Assembly: GCA_963764805.1 (NCBI GenBank) | Contig: CAVXUB010000001.1 | Location: 372,001-436,000, forward strand | Source of the DNA: CAVXUB01 sp963764805 | Lineage (GTDB): Bacteria; Actinomycetota; Acidimicrobiia; Acidimicrobiales; Bog-793 | DNA: 64,000 bases | Reading direction: 5' to 3' | Part shown: piece after piece, positions 26,723 through 35,017 of the stretch | Numbering within the stretch: the first letter of the stretch is position 1 | Layout: each line of letters begins with the position of its first letter | Made by a program: the position numbers and the translations under genes | Notes under the pieces: model-generated | Told to the model about the DNA's origin: nothing | Seen by the model: only the letters and a program-made list of their open reading frames with translations | Databases searched by the model: none

Positions 26723-29700
26723 ATGTCCGGCGGCTTCAGCGCCTCTCCACGTACGCTTTGCACGGACGACGGCCGAATCCGGCCGGAACAAGGAGGACGG
26801 CCACGTCTCAGCGCGCGGGTGGCGCTGCAACCAGTGATGGACCTGTCCGACCGGCGCGTCCTCGCCTACGAGGCGCAGTGCCGCCCGGCCGGCGCCGACG
26901 CTCTTTGCGCGCTCGATTCCGGGCTTGCCGCCACCACCCTCACACACGGCGTCCCGGTGCTCGTTCCGCTGCCAGCGGCCCTTCTGGCAGACGATGAGTT
27001 CGACGCCGGGGCACACGCCCTGTCCGCCAACGCCCGCCCGGCGGACGTGGTGTTCGTGCTCCCGACGACGTCGTCGGGCGCTATGCCGGCAGCCACACGG
27101 CGACGGGTCGCCGACCTGCACGCGAGGGGGTACCGGATCGCCCTCGACGGCGTTCGGATCCTCGAGCTCTCCTGGCTCGATGTCGCCGAACTGCGGCCGT
27201 CTTTCCTGATCCTCGAGCGACTGCAGGACGACATCGGCGACCATCACAGCGATTCGCCACTGGCAGCTGCCCTCGCCGGCGTGCTCGCATTCGCCGGGCG
27301 TCTTTCGTGCCGCGTCGTGGCGAGGGGGATCGACACGGACGAGCGGACCAAGGGGCTCGTCCGGGTCGGCGTCTTCTACGGGCTCGGCGATCATCTCAAT
27401 CCCCCCGTCGTCGTCGACCCGACGATCGCGGCGGAAGGCGACGAGGTGGTCGATGCGGCATGGTTCCGGAGCCTTGCCGTGCGAGGTCTTCCCGAGGGGT
27501 GCGAGGCGGAGAACGGGACCTCGAAGGGCAGAGCCGCCAGCGCCGAGCGGGTTCACTTCGTGGCGGAGGCGCCACAGGCCGCGGAGGGGCCGGCAGACCA
27601 TGAATCGTTCGCCCGGCTCGTGGCGGAGTCCGCCTCTCGGCTGTTCCTGGCGACCTCGTCGGAGGAAGTGACCCGGCTGCTCGCCGAGGTGGTCTCCAAG
27701 GTTGTGAGGTTCGACCGCCTGGCGATCTTCGAGGCGGACTGGTCGCGCTTCGTCCTGTCGCCGAGGGTCGTCATCGGTGACGAGATCGCTTCGCTGGTCG
27801 ACATCGAGCATCCGCTCGGAACGGGTATCACCGGCTGGGCATTCCTCCGCGGCGAGCCGTATCTCTGCCCGCAGGCGGCCGATCATCCGGAGGCGGCACC
27901 CATTCCGGGCGAGCCTGATCGGGCCGAGTCGATGATGGTCGTGCCGCTCATCTCGCACGGCCGGCGGATCGGCGTGCTCGACATCTGGGCGGACGGGGTC
28001 GACCAGTACAGCGAGGAAGACGTCGCCCGCTGCGGCCTTCTCGGGCAGTGCGCCGCCGACGCCTGGCGGAACACGACGGTCGTCGGGGAGTTGGAGCAGC
28101 GGGTCGTCACCGACACGGGCACCGGCCTGCTCAACAAGCGGTGGTGGGACGAGCTGGCTCCCCGGGAGGCCGCCCAGGCCCGCCGTAGCGGTGGGTCGAT
28201 CGCCATCCTGCTGGCCGATCTGGACGACTTCAAGCTCGTCAACGACCGTTTCGGGCACCTGACGGGCGACCTCGTCCTGCGGCAGTTCGCCTCCGCCCTC
28301 ACCTCCTCGATCCGGACGGGTGACGCGGCGATCCGCTGGGGCGGCGACGAGTTCGTGGCGATCCTTCGCGACTGCAAGGTGGAAGGCGCCATGGCCGTGG
28401 CCGAGGACATCTTGATCGGCGTGCGGGCGGTGACCGGAGCCCTGGCGAGCGGCATCACCGCCTCGGTCGGAGTGGCACTCTTCCCGGAGCACGGGGGCAC
28501 GCTCGACGAGGTCGTCGCCGCCGCCGACGCTGCCATGTACGAGGCGAAGGCGGCGGGTGGCGACCAGGTCCGAGTGCACGCTCGTCGGCCAGCCGGCGAC
28601 GACCCTGCCGACCGCACGCTCGCAGAGCTGGCGGGGATCGAGGCGCTGGCGGTGGCCTCCCAAGCCAGTGAGCCGGCCCGGCAGGGGCGCCGCACCATGG
28701 GCGGGGACCTGGAGGAGCAGCATCGCCAGCTGGTGGAGGCGCAGCGGATGGCGATGATCGGCAGCTTCGAGATCGATCTCGCCTCGGGCGACCTCCAGTG
28801 CTCGGCGGAGTGGCGGCGGTTGCTGGGGATCCCTCTCGACGAGCGCCTCACGTCTGCCGCGGCCATCGAGCGGATCCATCCCGACGACCTGCCTGACTTC
28901 GTCCGGGCGATGAGCCTCTGGATGCAGAGCGGGGCGCGCATCTTCGAGAAGCGGGTGCGTGTGCTGCGCGACGACGGGCTTCGCCAGATGGACATGCGGG
29001 CTCGCGTGCGCACGCTGGAGGACGGGCGGCGGATCATGGCCGGGACGATCCAGGACGTGACCTCCTACCTCGAGGCCGGGGCGTCGCGGAGCCACGCCGA
29101 GGACGAGTTCGCTCTCGCCTTCGAGCAAGCGGCCATCGGCATGCTGACCTCCTCGCTCGATCGCACCATCACGCGCGTCAACACGGCTCTGTGCGAGCTC
29201 GTGGGCAGGACCCCCGCCGATCTGATCGGCGCCACGTCGAGCATCTTCCTGCACCCGGACGATCTCGCCGGCGGGCTCGTGTCGCTCACCGAGCAGTTGA
29301 TGACCACCGGCCATAGCAGGGTGGAGGCCGACCGCAGGTACCTTCGCACGGACGGGCGGACGGTCCACGTCCATTGCCACGCCACGCTCGTGAAGGACGA
29401 CGACGGGAGCCCCAACTATGTGTTCGTCCAGATCGAGGACGTCACCGCCCGCAAGCAGCAGGAGCAGGAGATCCGGCGGCTGGCGCTGGAGGACCCGCTG
29501 ACCGGCCTGCCCAACCGGCAGCTCTTGCAGGACCGCTTGGCGCGGGCGCTCGCGCGTTCGCGGCAGTCCGGCACCGCGCTGGCGGTGATCCTGCTGGGGC
29601 TCGACCACTTCAAGCTCGTCAACGATTCTCGCGGCCCCTACGCGGGAGACCTGTTGTTGATGCAGGCGGCGCGGCGGATGGCGGACGGGATGCGGGCGGC

Positions 29701-30781
29701 GGACACGGTCGCCCGGCTGTCGGGCGACGTGTTCGTGGTCGTCTGCGAGAACGTCGGTACGATCGACCAGGCGGTGGCCTGGAGCGACAGGCTGGCCGGA
29801 CTGCTGGCCGAGCCGTTCCCGCTGGAGGACGAAGAGGTCTACCTCACCGCATCCTGCGGCGTCGTGCTGGCCGGCGGGGACGAGTCCCCCGAGGACCTGT
29901 TGCGGGACGCCGAGTCGGCGATGCACGCCGCCAAAGAGCGGGGACGAGGGCGGAGCGAGGTCTTCGACGAGTCGATCCGGGCCAGGGCGACGGGGCGCTT
30001 CGATCTGGAGGCGGCGCTGCGCCATGCCGTCGAGCGGGGCGAGATCTTCGCCGTCTTCCAACCGATCGTCAGCCTCCCCGACGACACGATCATCGGTGTG
30101 GAGGCCCTAGCCCGCTGGAGGCACCCGGTTCGGGGGATGGTCAGCCCGGCGGAGTTCATACCGATCGCCGAGGAGATCGGCGCCATCAGGGCACTCGGCG
30201 AGAGCGTGCTCGAGTCGGCGGCCGCCCAGCTGTCTGAGTGGCACCGGGACATACCGGCTTGGTCGGACCTGTTCGTGGCGGTCAATCTGTCGCCTCGCCA
30301 ACTGGGTGCCGCCGACCTGCTGCCGCGCTGCCTCTCGACGCTCGCCCGCTACGGGCTCGGCCCCGACAGCCTGCGGCTGGAGATCACCGAGAGCACGTTG
30401 ATGGACGACCCCACCCTGTCCGCCAGCATCCTCGAGAGCATCCACGAGGCGGGGATCCATGTCGCCATGGACGACTTCGGGACGGGCTTCTCGTCGCTCA
30501 GCCGTCTCAAGCGGCTCCCCCTGTCGACCCTCAAGATCGACCGCTCCTTCGTCGACGGGCTCGGCACCGACGCCAGCGACACCTCGATCGTGCGGGCCAT
30601 CGTCAGCCTCGGCCACTCGCTCAACCTCGAACTGTGCGCCGAGGGCGTGGAGCTTCCCCTGCAGCGCAACGAACTCGTGAAGCTGGGATGCGAGAGCGCC
30701 CAGGGCTACTTCTACAGCCCTCCGCTCCCGGCGGAGGAGCTGGTGCGGGCACTCGGTCCGAAACGGCTCCACACGGTCTGA
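26723..30781 (+). CDS. multidomain c-di-GMP protein: EAL*-GAF-GGDEF-PAS-PAS-GGDEF*-EAL
   Basis: 1352 residues with seven modules in order. A degenerate EAL-like domain (about 30-235; EAL reads EAQ in LQPVMDLSDRRVLAYEAQCRP) comes first. A GAF domain (about 295-455) and a GGDEF domain with intact WGGDEFVAIL (near 540) follow. Two PAS domains (about 665-785 and 795-913) are next. A second GGDEF is degenerate (LSGDVFVVV near 998). The C-terminal EAL (about 1092-1350) keeps its active-site residues: EALARWRHP, VNLSPRQ, LEITEST, MDDFGTGFSS, LKIDRSF and CAEGVE. It should be able to make and break c-di-GMP under control of sensory domains. No membrane helix is seen, so it is cytosolic. Confidence 0.9.
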   Translation: MSGGFSASPRTLCTDDGRIRPEQGGRPRLSARVALQPVMDLSDRRVLAYEAQCRPAGADALCALDSGLAATTLTHGVPVLVPLPAALLADDEFDAGAHALSANARPADVVFVLPTTSSGAMPAATRRRVADLHARGYRIALDGVRILELSWLDVAELRPSFLILERLQDDIGDHHSDSPLAAALAGVLAFAGRLSCRVVARGIDTDERTKGLVRVGVFYGLGDHLNPPVVVDPTIAAEGDEVVDAAWFRSLAVRGLPEGCEAENGTSKGRAASAERVHFVAEAPQAAEGPADHESFARLVAESASRLFLATSSEEVTRLLAEVVSKVVRFDRLAIFEADWSRFVLSPRVVIGDEIASLVDIEHPLGTGITGWAFLRGEPYLCPQAADHPEAAPIPGEPDRAESMMVVPLISHGRRIGVLDIWADGVDQYSEEDVARCGLLGQCAADAWRNTTVVGELEQRVVTDTGTGLLNKRWWDELAPREAAQARRSGGSIAILLADLDDFKLVNDRFGHLTGDLVLRQFASALTSSIRTGDAAIRWGGDEFVAILRDCKVEGAMAVAEDILIGVRAVTGALASGITASVGVALFPEHGGTLDEVVAAADAAMYEAKAAGGDQVRVHARRPAGDDPADRTLAELAGIEALAVASQASEPARQGRRTMGGDLEEQHRQLVEAQRMAMIGSFEIDLASGDLQCSAEWRRLLGIPLDERLTSAAAIERIHPDDLPDFVRAMSLWMQSGARIFEKRVRVLRDDGLRQMDMRARVRTLEDGRRIMAGTIQDVTSYLEAGASRSHAEDEFALAFEQAAIGMLTSSLDRTITRVNTALCELVGRTPADLIGATSSIFLHPDDLAGGLVSLTEQLMTTGHSRVEADRRYLRTDGRTVHVHCHATLVKDDDGSPNYVFVQIEDVTARKQQEQEIRRLALEDPLTGLPNRQLLQDRLARALARSRQSGTALAVILLGLDHFKLVNDSRGPYAGDLLLMQAARRMADGMRAADTVARLSGDVFVVVCENVGTIDQAVAWSDRLAGLLAEPFPLEDEEVYLTASCGVVLAGGDESPEDLLRDAESAMHAAKERGRGRSEVFDESIRARATGRFDLEAALRHAVERGEIFAVFQPIVSLPDDTIIGVEALARWRHPVRGMVSPAEFIPIAEEIGAIRALGESVLESAAAQLSEWHRDIPAWSDLFVAVNLSPRQLGAADLLPRCLSTLARYGLGPDSLRLEITESTLMDDPTLSASILESIHEAGIHVAMDDFGTGFSSLSRLKRLPLSTLKIDRSFVDGLGTDASDTSIVRAIVSLGHSLNLELCAEGVELPLQRNELVKLGCESAQGYFYSPPLPAEELVRALGPKRLHTV

Positions 30782-30808
30782 CCGCCTGAATCGTGTCACC
30801 ATTCACCT

Positions 30809-31420
30809 ATGGAGCTCAGCCATCTCTACGGAGCGGGGTCTCGAAACCTGCAGGATGAGTTCGACAGCCGCCGCTTGGCGGACCGGCTCGAGGACCTCAC
30901 CCTCCACGAGGAGCTCAACGAAGGCGACATCGAGCTGATCCGCGAGCAGGCCTTCTTCCTGCTCGCCACAGTCGACGCTGATGGCTGGCCGGACGTCTCC
31001 TACAAAGGCGGAGCCACGGGCTTTGTGCGGGTGTTGGACCCGAGGACGCTGGAGTTCCCGGTGTTCGACGGGAACGGGATGTTTCGAAGCTTGGGGAACA
31101 TCGTCGACAACGGGAGGGTGGCACTGCTCTTCGTCGATCAGCGGCGGCCCTGGCGGCTCCGTATCCACGGCACGGCAGAGGTGACCACCGACCCGGCCCG
31201 GGTCGCGGAGCTGCACGGCGCCAGGGCGGTCGTCATCGTGCACGTCGCAAGGGCGTTCCCGAACTGTGGCCGCTATGTCAAGGCGATGGCCTCGGGCGAC
31301 GACGAGTACGTGCCCAGGCCGGGTCACGAGCCGCCGGTCCCACCCTGGAAAGAGGTCCCCGAGCTGAAGGAGGTCCTCCCGGGATCTGCGGCTCCGGCCG
31401 CCGGTAGTCTCGAGATGTGA
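30809..31420 (+). CDS. pyridoxamine 5'-phosphate oxidase-fold (FMN-binding) protein
   Basis: 203 residues with the split-barrel flavin-binding fold of the PPOX family. The core runs from EQAFFLLATVDADGWPDVSYKGGATGFVRVLDPRTLEFPVFDGNGMFRSLGNIVDNGRVALLFVD to LRIHGTAEVT. The C-terminal part NCGRYVKAM is also typical. Such proteins reduce small molecules with FMN or F420; the substrate is unknown. Its stop overlaps the next gene's GTG (GTGA), so the two form an operon. Confidence 0.82.
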   Translation: MELSHLYGAGSRNLQDEFDSRRLADRLEDLTLHEELNEGDIELIREQAFFLLATVDADGWPDVSYKGGATGFVRVLDPRTLEFPVFDGNGMFRSLGNIVDNGRVALLFVDQRRPWRLRIHGTAEVTTDPARVAELHGARAVVIVHVARAFPNCGRYVKAMASGDDEYVPRPGHEPPVPPWKEVPELKEVLPGSAAPAAGSLEM

Positions 31421-31881
31421 CCTTCAAGCGGTCCGTCGAGGAGCAGATCCGCCAAGCGATCGCCCGAGGCGAGCTGGAGGGAACTGCCGGCACCGCTGGG
31501 CACGGCAAGCCGCTCTCGGGCCTCGATAGACCGCACGACGAGATGTGGTGGGTGAAGCAGAAGCTGCGGGATGAGGGCCTGTCCGTCCTTCCGCCGGCGC
31601 TCGAGCTCCGCAAGGAGGTCGATGCCACGCTGGAGCGCGTGGCAGGCATGATCTCCGAGCCGGGTGTCCGACGCCTACTGGGCGAGCTGAACGACAAGAT
31701 CCGGGCGATGAACCGCCGGCCACCCTCCTGGGGCCCGCCTCTCAACATGATGCCGCTCGACGTGGACCGGCTGGTCGAGACCTGGCGGGACAGCCGGCCG
31801 GCCGACCTCCTCGTCGTGCCGGCTCCGAGCGCGCCACCCGAATCGCCACGGCGGCGCCCGCGTCTCGCCTTCTGGAGGTGA
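31417..31881 (+). CDS. DUF1992 (DnaJ homologue subfamily C member 28-like) protein
   Basis: 154 residues beginning VEEQIRQAIARGELEGTAGTAGHGKPLSG, the hallmark of the DUF1992 domain. LRDEGLSVLPPALELRKEV and a helical region with LNDKIRAMNRRPP follow. The family is related to a conserved part of human DNAJC28, but its bacterial role is unknown. Start GTG 31417 overlaps the stop of the flavin-fold gene. Confidence 0.85.
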   Translation: MTFKRSVEEQIRQAIARGELEGTAGTAGHGKPLSGLDRPHDEMWWVKQKLRDEGLSVLPPALELRKEVDATLERVAGMISEPGVRRLLGELNDKIRAMNRRPPSWGPPLNMMPLDVDRLVETWRDSRPADLLVVPAPSAPPESPRRRPRLAFWR

Positions 31882-31936
31882 ACGGGTGCTGCTATGACGA
31901 AGTTCGAGCGACGATGTTCGATGCATCAACACTTGG

Positions 31937-32320
31937 TCACCGCGGGACCACAGTCACCGGACAGCGGAGCCCGGGGGCCCGACCAAGCCGGCCGTCGGCC
32001 GTGAGCAGTGCGCAGTCGAGTGCTTCGGCCAAGGCAACGTATGAAGCGTCATAGGCGGAGAGGTTCTCCCGAAGCTGCCAGATTCGTTCCACCATATGGA
32101 GGACCGCATAGCGCGAGATGCCGAGCCGCCGCCACCGATCGAGGGCAGTCCATGCATCCTCGGGGTTGATCCGCGAGGCAGCGACCCCACGGCGAAGCGC
32201 GTTGGCGACCTCGGCGTCGATCAGATAGGGGGCGTGCAGAGGCGCTTCTGCCAGCGCCTGGCGAGCAGGACCGGCGTTCAGAAGCGCGGAGACCGCCGCT
32301 GACGCGTCGATAACTATCAC
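31937..32320 (-). CDS. VapC-type PIN-domain toxin
   Basis: 127 residues. PIN-domain acidic residues are visible as MIVIDASAAVSALL (Asp4), LIDAEVANALRR (Glu near 38) and the C-terminal YDASYVALAEALDCALLTADGRLGRAPG (Asp near 93 and 112). These form the Mg2+ site of an RNase toxin. Start GTG 32320 overlaps the antitoxin stop by 4 bp, the usual VapBC arrangement. A truncated copy of the same gene lies at 34793-35017. Confidence 0.9.
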   Translation of the reverse strand: MIVIDASAAVSALLNAGPARQALAEAPLHAPYLIDAEVANALRRGVAASRINPEDAWTALDRWRRLGISRYAVLHMVERIWQLRENLSAYDASYVALAEALDCALLTADGRLGRAPGLRCPVTVVPR

Positions 32321-32538
32321 CTCTCAGCGCGCCCCGAGTCCACGTCAGCGACAACTGAGACCGGATCGATGTCAAGGTCCGGGAGGGCGCGAAGCAGTAC
32401 CGGGTTGTCCACCCGTCGCGACGCTTGGTCGAGCTCCCTCACCGCCACCGCCGCCAAGGACATCCGGTCACGGGCAGCCAGCCGTTCCAGGCGCTCGACG
32501 ACCTCGTCGGGCACGTTCCGAAGATAGATCGTTCTCAT
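32317..32538 (-). CDS. VapB-type ribbon-helix-helix antitoxin
   Basis: 73 residues. The N-terminal RHH DNA-binding part is MRTIYLRNVPDEVVERLERLAARDRMSLAAVAVRELDQASRR. The C-terminal tail (RALPDLDIDPVSVVADVDSGRAER) should wrap the toxin. On the minus strand CATAAT ends 5 bp before the ATG, so a leaderless transcript is likely. The pair should repress itself. Confidence 0.87.
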   Translation of the reverse strand: MRTIYLRNVPDEVVERLERLAARDRMSLAAVAVRELDQASRRVDNPVLLRALPDLDIDPVSVVADVDSGRAER

Positions 32539-32706
32539 GTCGCATTATGCTAGCAAATCAGCTGCGTTTTGCGTATCAACAGGCAGCTCACAACGCTGCT
32601 GCCGCAGCGAACCGCCCGTTCAGCGGGAATCGCCGTTTCGGCGCGAGGGGATGACCTTTCGAACCCGGGGTTAACCCGGCACTCGGACAGGCCGCCTGGC
32701 CCAAGG

Positions 32707-32726
32707 GTCTACAAATCGTCTACACT
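32707..32726 (+). promoter_or_regulatory. promoter/operator of the mazEF-like pair
   Basis: GTCTACA occurs twice (32707-32713 and 32718-32724), 11 bp apart, i.e. on the same face of the helix as expected for an RHH antitoxin operator. The second copy overlaps a TACACT -10 box (32721-32726). ATG 32733 lies 6 bp further on, consistent with a leaderless mRNA. Confidence 0.5.
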
Positions 32727-32732
32727 TGCTGT

Positions 32733-32963
32733 ATGCCCAGTGCCGAAACCACAACCGTCCGCCTCCGCCGACCTGACTCCGAACGGCTTTCAGCGCTCGC
32801 CAAGTCGAAGCAGGCGACCGTCGTTGACGTCCTCCACGATGCCATCGACGCCTTGGAGCGCCAGGAGTTCCTGCGCGGGCTGAGCGAGGACCACCAAAGG
32901 CTCAGCCCGGCCGAGCGTGAGGCGCTTCTCGCTGAGCGCCTCGTTTGGGATCAGATGGCGTGA
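32733..32963 (+). CDS. ribbon-helix-helix antitoxin (MazE-like)
   Basis: 76 residues. TTTVRLRRPDSERLSALAKSKQATVVDVLHDAIDALERQEF is an RHH DNA-binding domain. The tail with LSPAEREALLAERLVWDQMA should bind the toxin. It overlaps the MazF-like toxin gene by 4 bp. By context it represses the operon through the direct repeat at 32707-32724. Confidence 0.83.
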   Translation: MPSAETTTVRLRRPDSERLSALAKSKQATVVDVLHDAIDALERQEFLRGLSEDHQRLSPAEREALLAERLVWDQMA

Positions 32964-33295
32964 TCCTGCGCGGTGAGATCTACCGCATCGATCTCGGTAT
33001 TCCGATCGGTCATGAGCAGTCGTCGGTGCGGCCAGGCGTAGTGGTCTCTGCCGACATGATCAGCAACGGACCCGGGGGACTCGTGGGCATCGTGCCGATC
33101 ACCTCGACTCCATACGGGCTACGCAGCCACATCGAGCTCGAAGAGGGCGTCACGGGTCTCGATCATGTGTCCTTCGCCAGATGTGACCAGCTCCGCATGA
33201 TCTCGGTGCTCCGCGTCTCCACGCGCCTCGGTTACGTCCCGATCGAGCGGATGTCAGAAATCGATCGGGCAATCCGGTTCGTCTTCGACCTGTAG
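32960..33295 (+). CDS. MazF/PemK-type endoribonuclease toxin
   Basis: 111 residues from GTG 32960. Family segments are ILRGEIYRIDLGIPIGHEQSSVRPGVVVSADMISN (with the conserved Arg-Pro), GIVPITSTPYGLRSHIELEEGVTGLDHVSFARCDQLRMIS and YVPIERMSEIDRAIRFVFDL. Toxins of this type cleave mRNA or tRNA. The GTGA overlap with the antitoxin ties their translation. After it, 33296-33404 shows nothing recognisable. Confidence 0.9.
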   Translation: MILRGEIYRIDLGIPIGHEQSSVRPGVVVSADMISNGPGGLVGIVPITSTPYGLRSHIELEEGVTGLDHVSFARCDQLRMISVLRVSTRLGYVPIERMSEIDRAIRFVFDL

Positions 33296-33404
33296 TCCGA
33301 CAACTGTGCGTTCCAGCACCTGAGTGCACGAGTCTGGTCGGAGTCGAGGGATTCGTAGTGTCCCGGATCAGTAGCCCCAACTCCGGCGATGGACCGGCAT
33401 TGCA

Positions 33405-34256
33405 CTACATCGTCGGGCGGGCCTGGGCGAATGTCCAGCGATTCCTCTCCAGGTCTTCAACCGTGTACATCGGCAGTCCCCACGGCGCGTCCAGCTTGTC
33501 GACAATCCCTGCGCCGGCCGATTCAACCCGGTGGAAGTGATCCTCTATGTCGTCTACGTAGATCCATGGAACGTGGGTTGAGCTCCGCGGCGCCCCTTGA
33601 TCGAGCTTGAAGATCATGAGCGAGCCGTTACCGACCCGGAACTCGATCCACGGATGGCCGTGGTCACTCTCAGGCAACGGGTCGTCTCCTTGCGGCAGGG
33701 GACCGGATGATTGGAACCCGAAGACGTCGGCTAGCCAGCGGGCGGCCGCTGCAGGCTTCTCGTAGTACACGCTGAGCGCGAGGCGAGATAGATCCTGTAC
33801 CCGACGCGGGGCGGTCTCCCGGCGCTCGCACCAGGTTCCGAACCAGTTGGGCACGACCCGCGTCCAGGCCGTCCCGCCCCGATCTACGCCACCCGCCGGT
33901 ATCCGCGCGGTCACCCGAACGTTGGTCGACGAGCCGACGGGTTCAAAGATCACCTCGGTCTCGACGTCATCGACCGAGCTCTCCCAGGCCAACCGGCGAC
34001 CCGGCTCCCAGACGGTGATACGCCCCAGCTCCAACGCGTCGCCCGAGTCCTCGTCGTAGACCTCGAGGAGCCGCCCGCCTACTCCTGGCTCGCAGCTCAT
34101 AGCTGCCACTCGCCCGCCCGCCCAGTGGTTGATCGGCCCTCTCACCCACCACAGGTCGAGCTCGCCTGTGAAGGCCGTGAACGCCGTCTCCGGGTCCGTC
34201 GGCACCTGCACCTCCGAGCTGACCGAGCGCTCCGCGGTCTTCTCGCTCTGTGTCAT
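33405..34256 (-). CDS. fusion of an AHSA1/SRPBCC domain with a VOC (glyoxalase-like) domain
   Basis: 283 residues in two parts. Residues about 10-150 have the SRPBCC pattern (EVQVPTDPETAFTAFTGELDLWW, EPGVGGRLLEVYDEDSGDALELGRITVWEPGRRLAWES, NVRVTARIPAGGVDRGGTAWTRVVPNWFGTW). Residues about 155-280 form a VOC domain (LALSVYYEKPAAAARWLADVFGFQSSG, HPWIEFRVGNGSLMIF, WIYVDDIEDHFHRVESAGAGIVDKLDAPWGLPMYTVEDLERNRWTFAQ). It overlaps the ArsR gene by 4 bp, the common ArsR-AHSA1 pairing. Both domains bind hydrophobic small molecules, so a ligand-handling or detoxifying role is plausible. Confidence 0.83.
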   Translation of the reverse strand: MTQSEKTAERSVSSEVQVPTDPETAFTAFTGELDLWWVRGPINHWAGGRVAAMSCEPGVGGRLLEVYDEDSGDALELGRITVWEPGRRLAWESSVDDVETEVIFEPVGSSTNVRVTARIPAGGVDRGGTAWTRVVPNWFGTWCERRETAPRRVQDLSRLALSVYYEKPAAAARWLADVFGFQSSGPLPQGDDPLPESDHGHPWIEFRVGNGSLMIFKLDQGAPRSSTHVPWIYVDDIEDHFHRVESAGAGIVDKLDAPWGLPMYTVEDLERNRWTFAQARPTM

Positions 34257-34594
34257 CGCCTCATCCTCCGTTCGACATGAGCTCGGAACGAGCCCAGCTG
34301 CTCGTCCCAGTGGGCCTGGAGCTGGTCCAGCCAGGCCCGGACAGCGACCACCGATTCCGGCTGCAGCCGGAACACGCGGGCACGGGCGTCGTCGGGCAAT
34401 CTCCCGTCCGCCACGATCCCGGCCTTCAGCAGCACCCGCAAGTGCTTGCTCATGGCAGGAGGGCTCACACCGAGTTCATCGGCCAGTTCGCCCGCCCGGC
34501 GCGGCCCCTTGCTGAGCAGTTCGACTGCGTTGAGCCTCGTCGGATCGGCCAGTGCGCCGAGCAGAGGAGCCAGTTCAGCGGCGCGCGTTGCCAT
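34253..34594 (-). CDS. ArsR-family transcriptional regulator
   Basis: About 113 residues with an ArsR winged helix: LAPLLGALADPTRLNAVELLSKGPRRAGELADELGVSPPAMSKHLRVLLKAGIVADGRLPDDARARVFRLQ. No Cys metal site is present, so it is not a metal sensor of the classical sort. ATG 34594 is favoured because a -35 box (TTGACA, minus strand, 34631-34626) and an AATGAT -10 place the transcript start right there. The operator at 34617-34629 overlaps the -35 box, which implies autorepression. Confidence 0.85.
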   Translation of the reverse strand: MATRAAELAPLLGALADPTRLNAVELLSKGPRRAGELADELGVSPPAMSKHLRVLLKAGIVADGRLPDDARARVFRLQPESVVAVRAWLDQLQAHWDEQLGSFRAHVERRMRR

Positions 34595-34616
34595 AGGAGC
34601 AATCATTGCCTGATAC

Positions 34617-34629
34617 GACAACGGTTGTC
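34617..34629. promoter_or_regulatory. operator palindrome over the ArsR promoter
   Basis: GACAAC-G-GTTGTC is a perfect 13-bp inverted repeat. It overlaps the minus-strand TTGACA -35 box of the arsR gene and is the best candidate for the binding site of that repressor. Confidence 0.6.
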
Positions 34630-34710
34630 AAGACTGTGAAGCAAGGAGCACCGTACCTTGACGGGGGCTGGACTACCAGCCGAAGAAAGGAAACTAGGAC
34701 CCATCCGCCA

Positions 34711-34745
34711 TGTCTCGCGACAGGCGTCCGCTAAGTCTCGCGACA
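34711..34745. repeat. short repeat resembling an insertion-sequence end
   Basis: GTCTCGCGACA occurs at 34712-34722 and again at 34735-34745, separated by a spacer reading GGCGTCCGCTAA. I recall this spaced repeat as typical of IS481-type element ends, but no transposase gene is near and this is from memory only. It lies 10 bp from the tRNA fragment. Confidence 0.35.
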
Positions 34746-34754
34746 CAACAGGAG

Positions 34755-34795
34755 GTGGGGACGGAGGGACTCGAACCCTCACTGGCGGCGTTTTA
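34755..34795 (-). repeat. tRNA 3'-part fragment (att-like direct repeat, left end of island)
   Basis: 41 bp match the 3' part of the tRNA-like gene at 54653-54725 (same strand, 54652-54692) with two mismatches. The match begins in the anticodon loop and runs through the T-arm and acceptor strand. The sequence beyond the anticodon loop cannot form the rest of a tRNA. This is the usual trace left by site-specific integration into a tRNA gene. Confidence 0.75.
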
Positions 34796-35017
34796 GAAGA
34801 CGGCGTAGCGCGAGATGCCGAGCCGCCGCCACCGATCCAGGGTGGTCCATGAATCGCCGGGCGCGATCCGCGAGGCAGCGACCCGACGGCGAAGCGCGTT
34901 AGCGACCTCGGGGTCTATCAGGTGAGGAGCGTGCAGCTGCTCCTCTGCGAGCGCCTGGCGAGCAGGGCCTGCGTTCAGGAGAGCGGCGAGCGCTGCCGAC
35001 GCGTCGACAACTATCAC
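34793..35017 (-). pseudogene. truncated vapC toxin copy
   Basis: The first 73 residues (MIVVDASAALAALLNAGPARQALAEEQLHAPHLIDPEVANALRRRVAASR...) are close to the VapC at 31937-32320. The frame ends at RYAVF, where its stop codon TAA is supplied by the tRNA fragment. The second half of the PIN domain, with two catalytic Asp, is missing, so it is not a working toxin. Confidence 0.8.

Noticed and set aside
26645..30061. 1138-codon open frame on the minus strand
   Set aside because: It lies antisense to the multidomain c-di-GMP protein and reads as low-complexity Arg/Gly/His-rich sequence. It is an effect of high GC at third codon positions.
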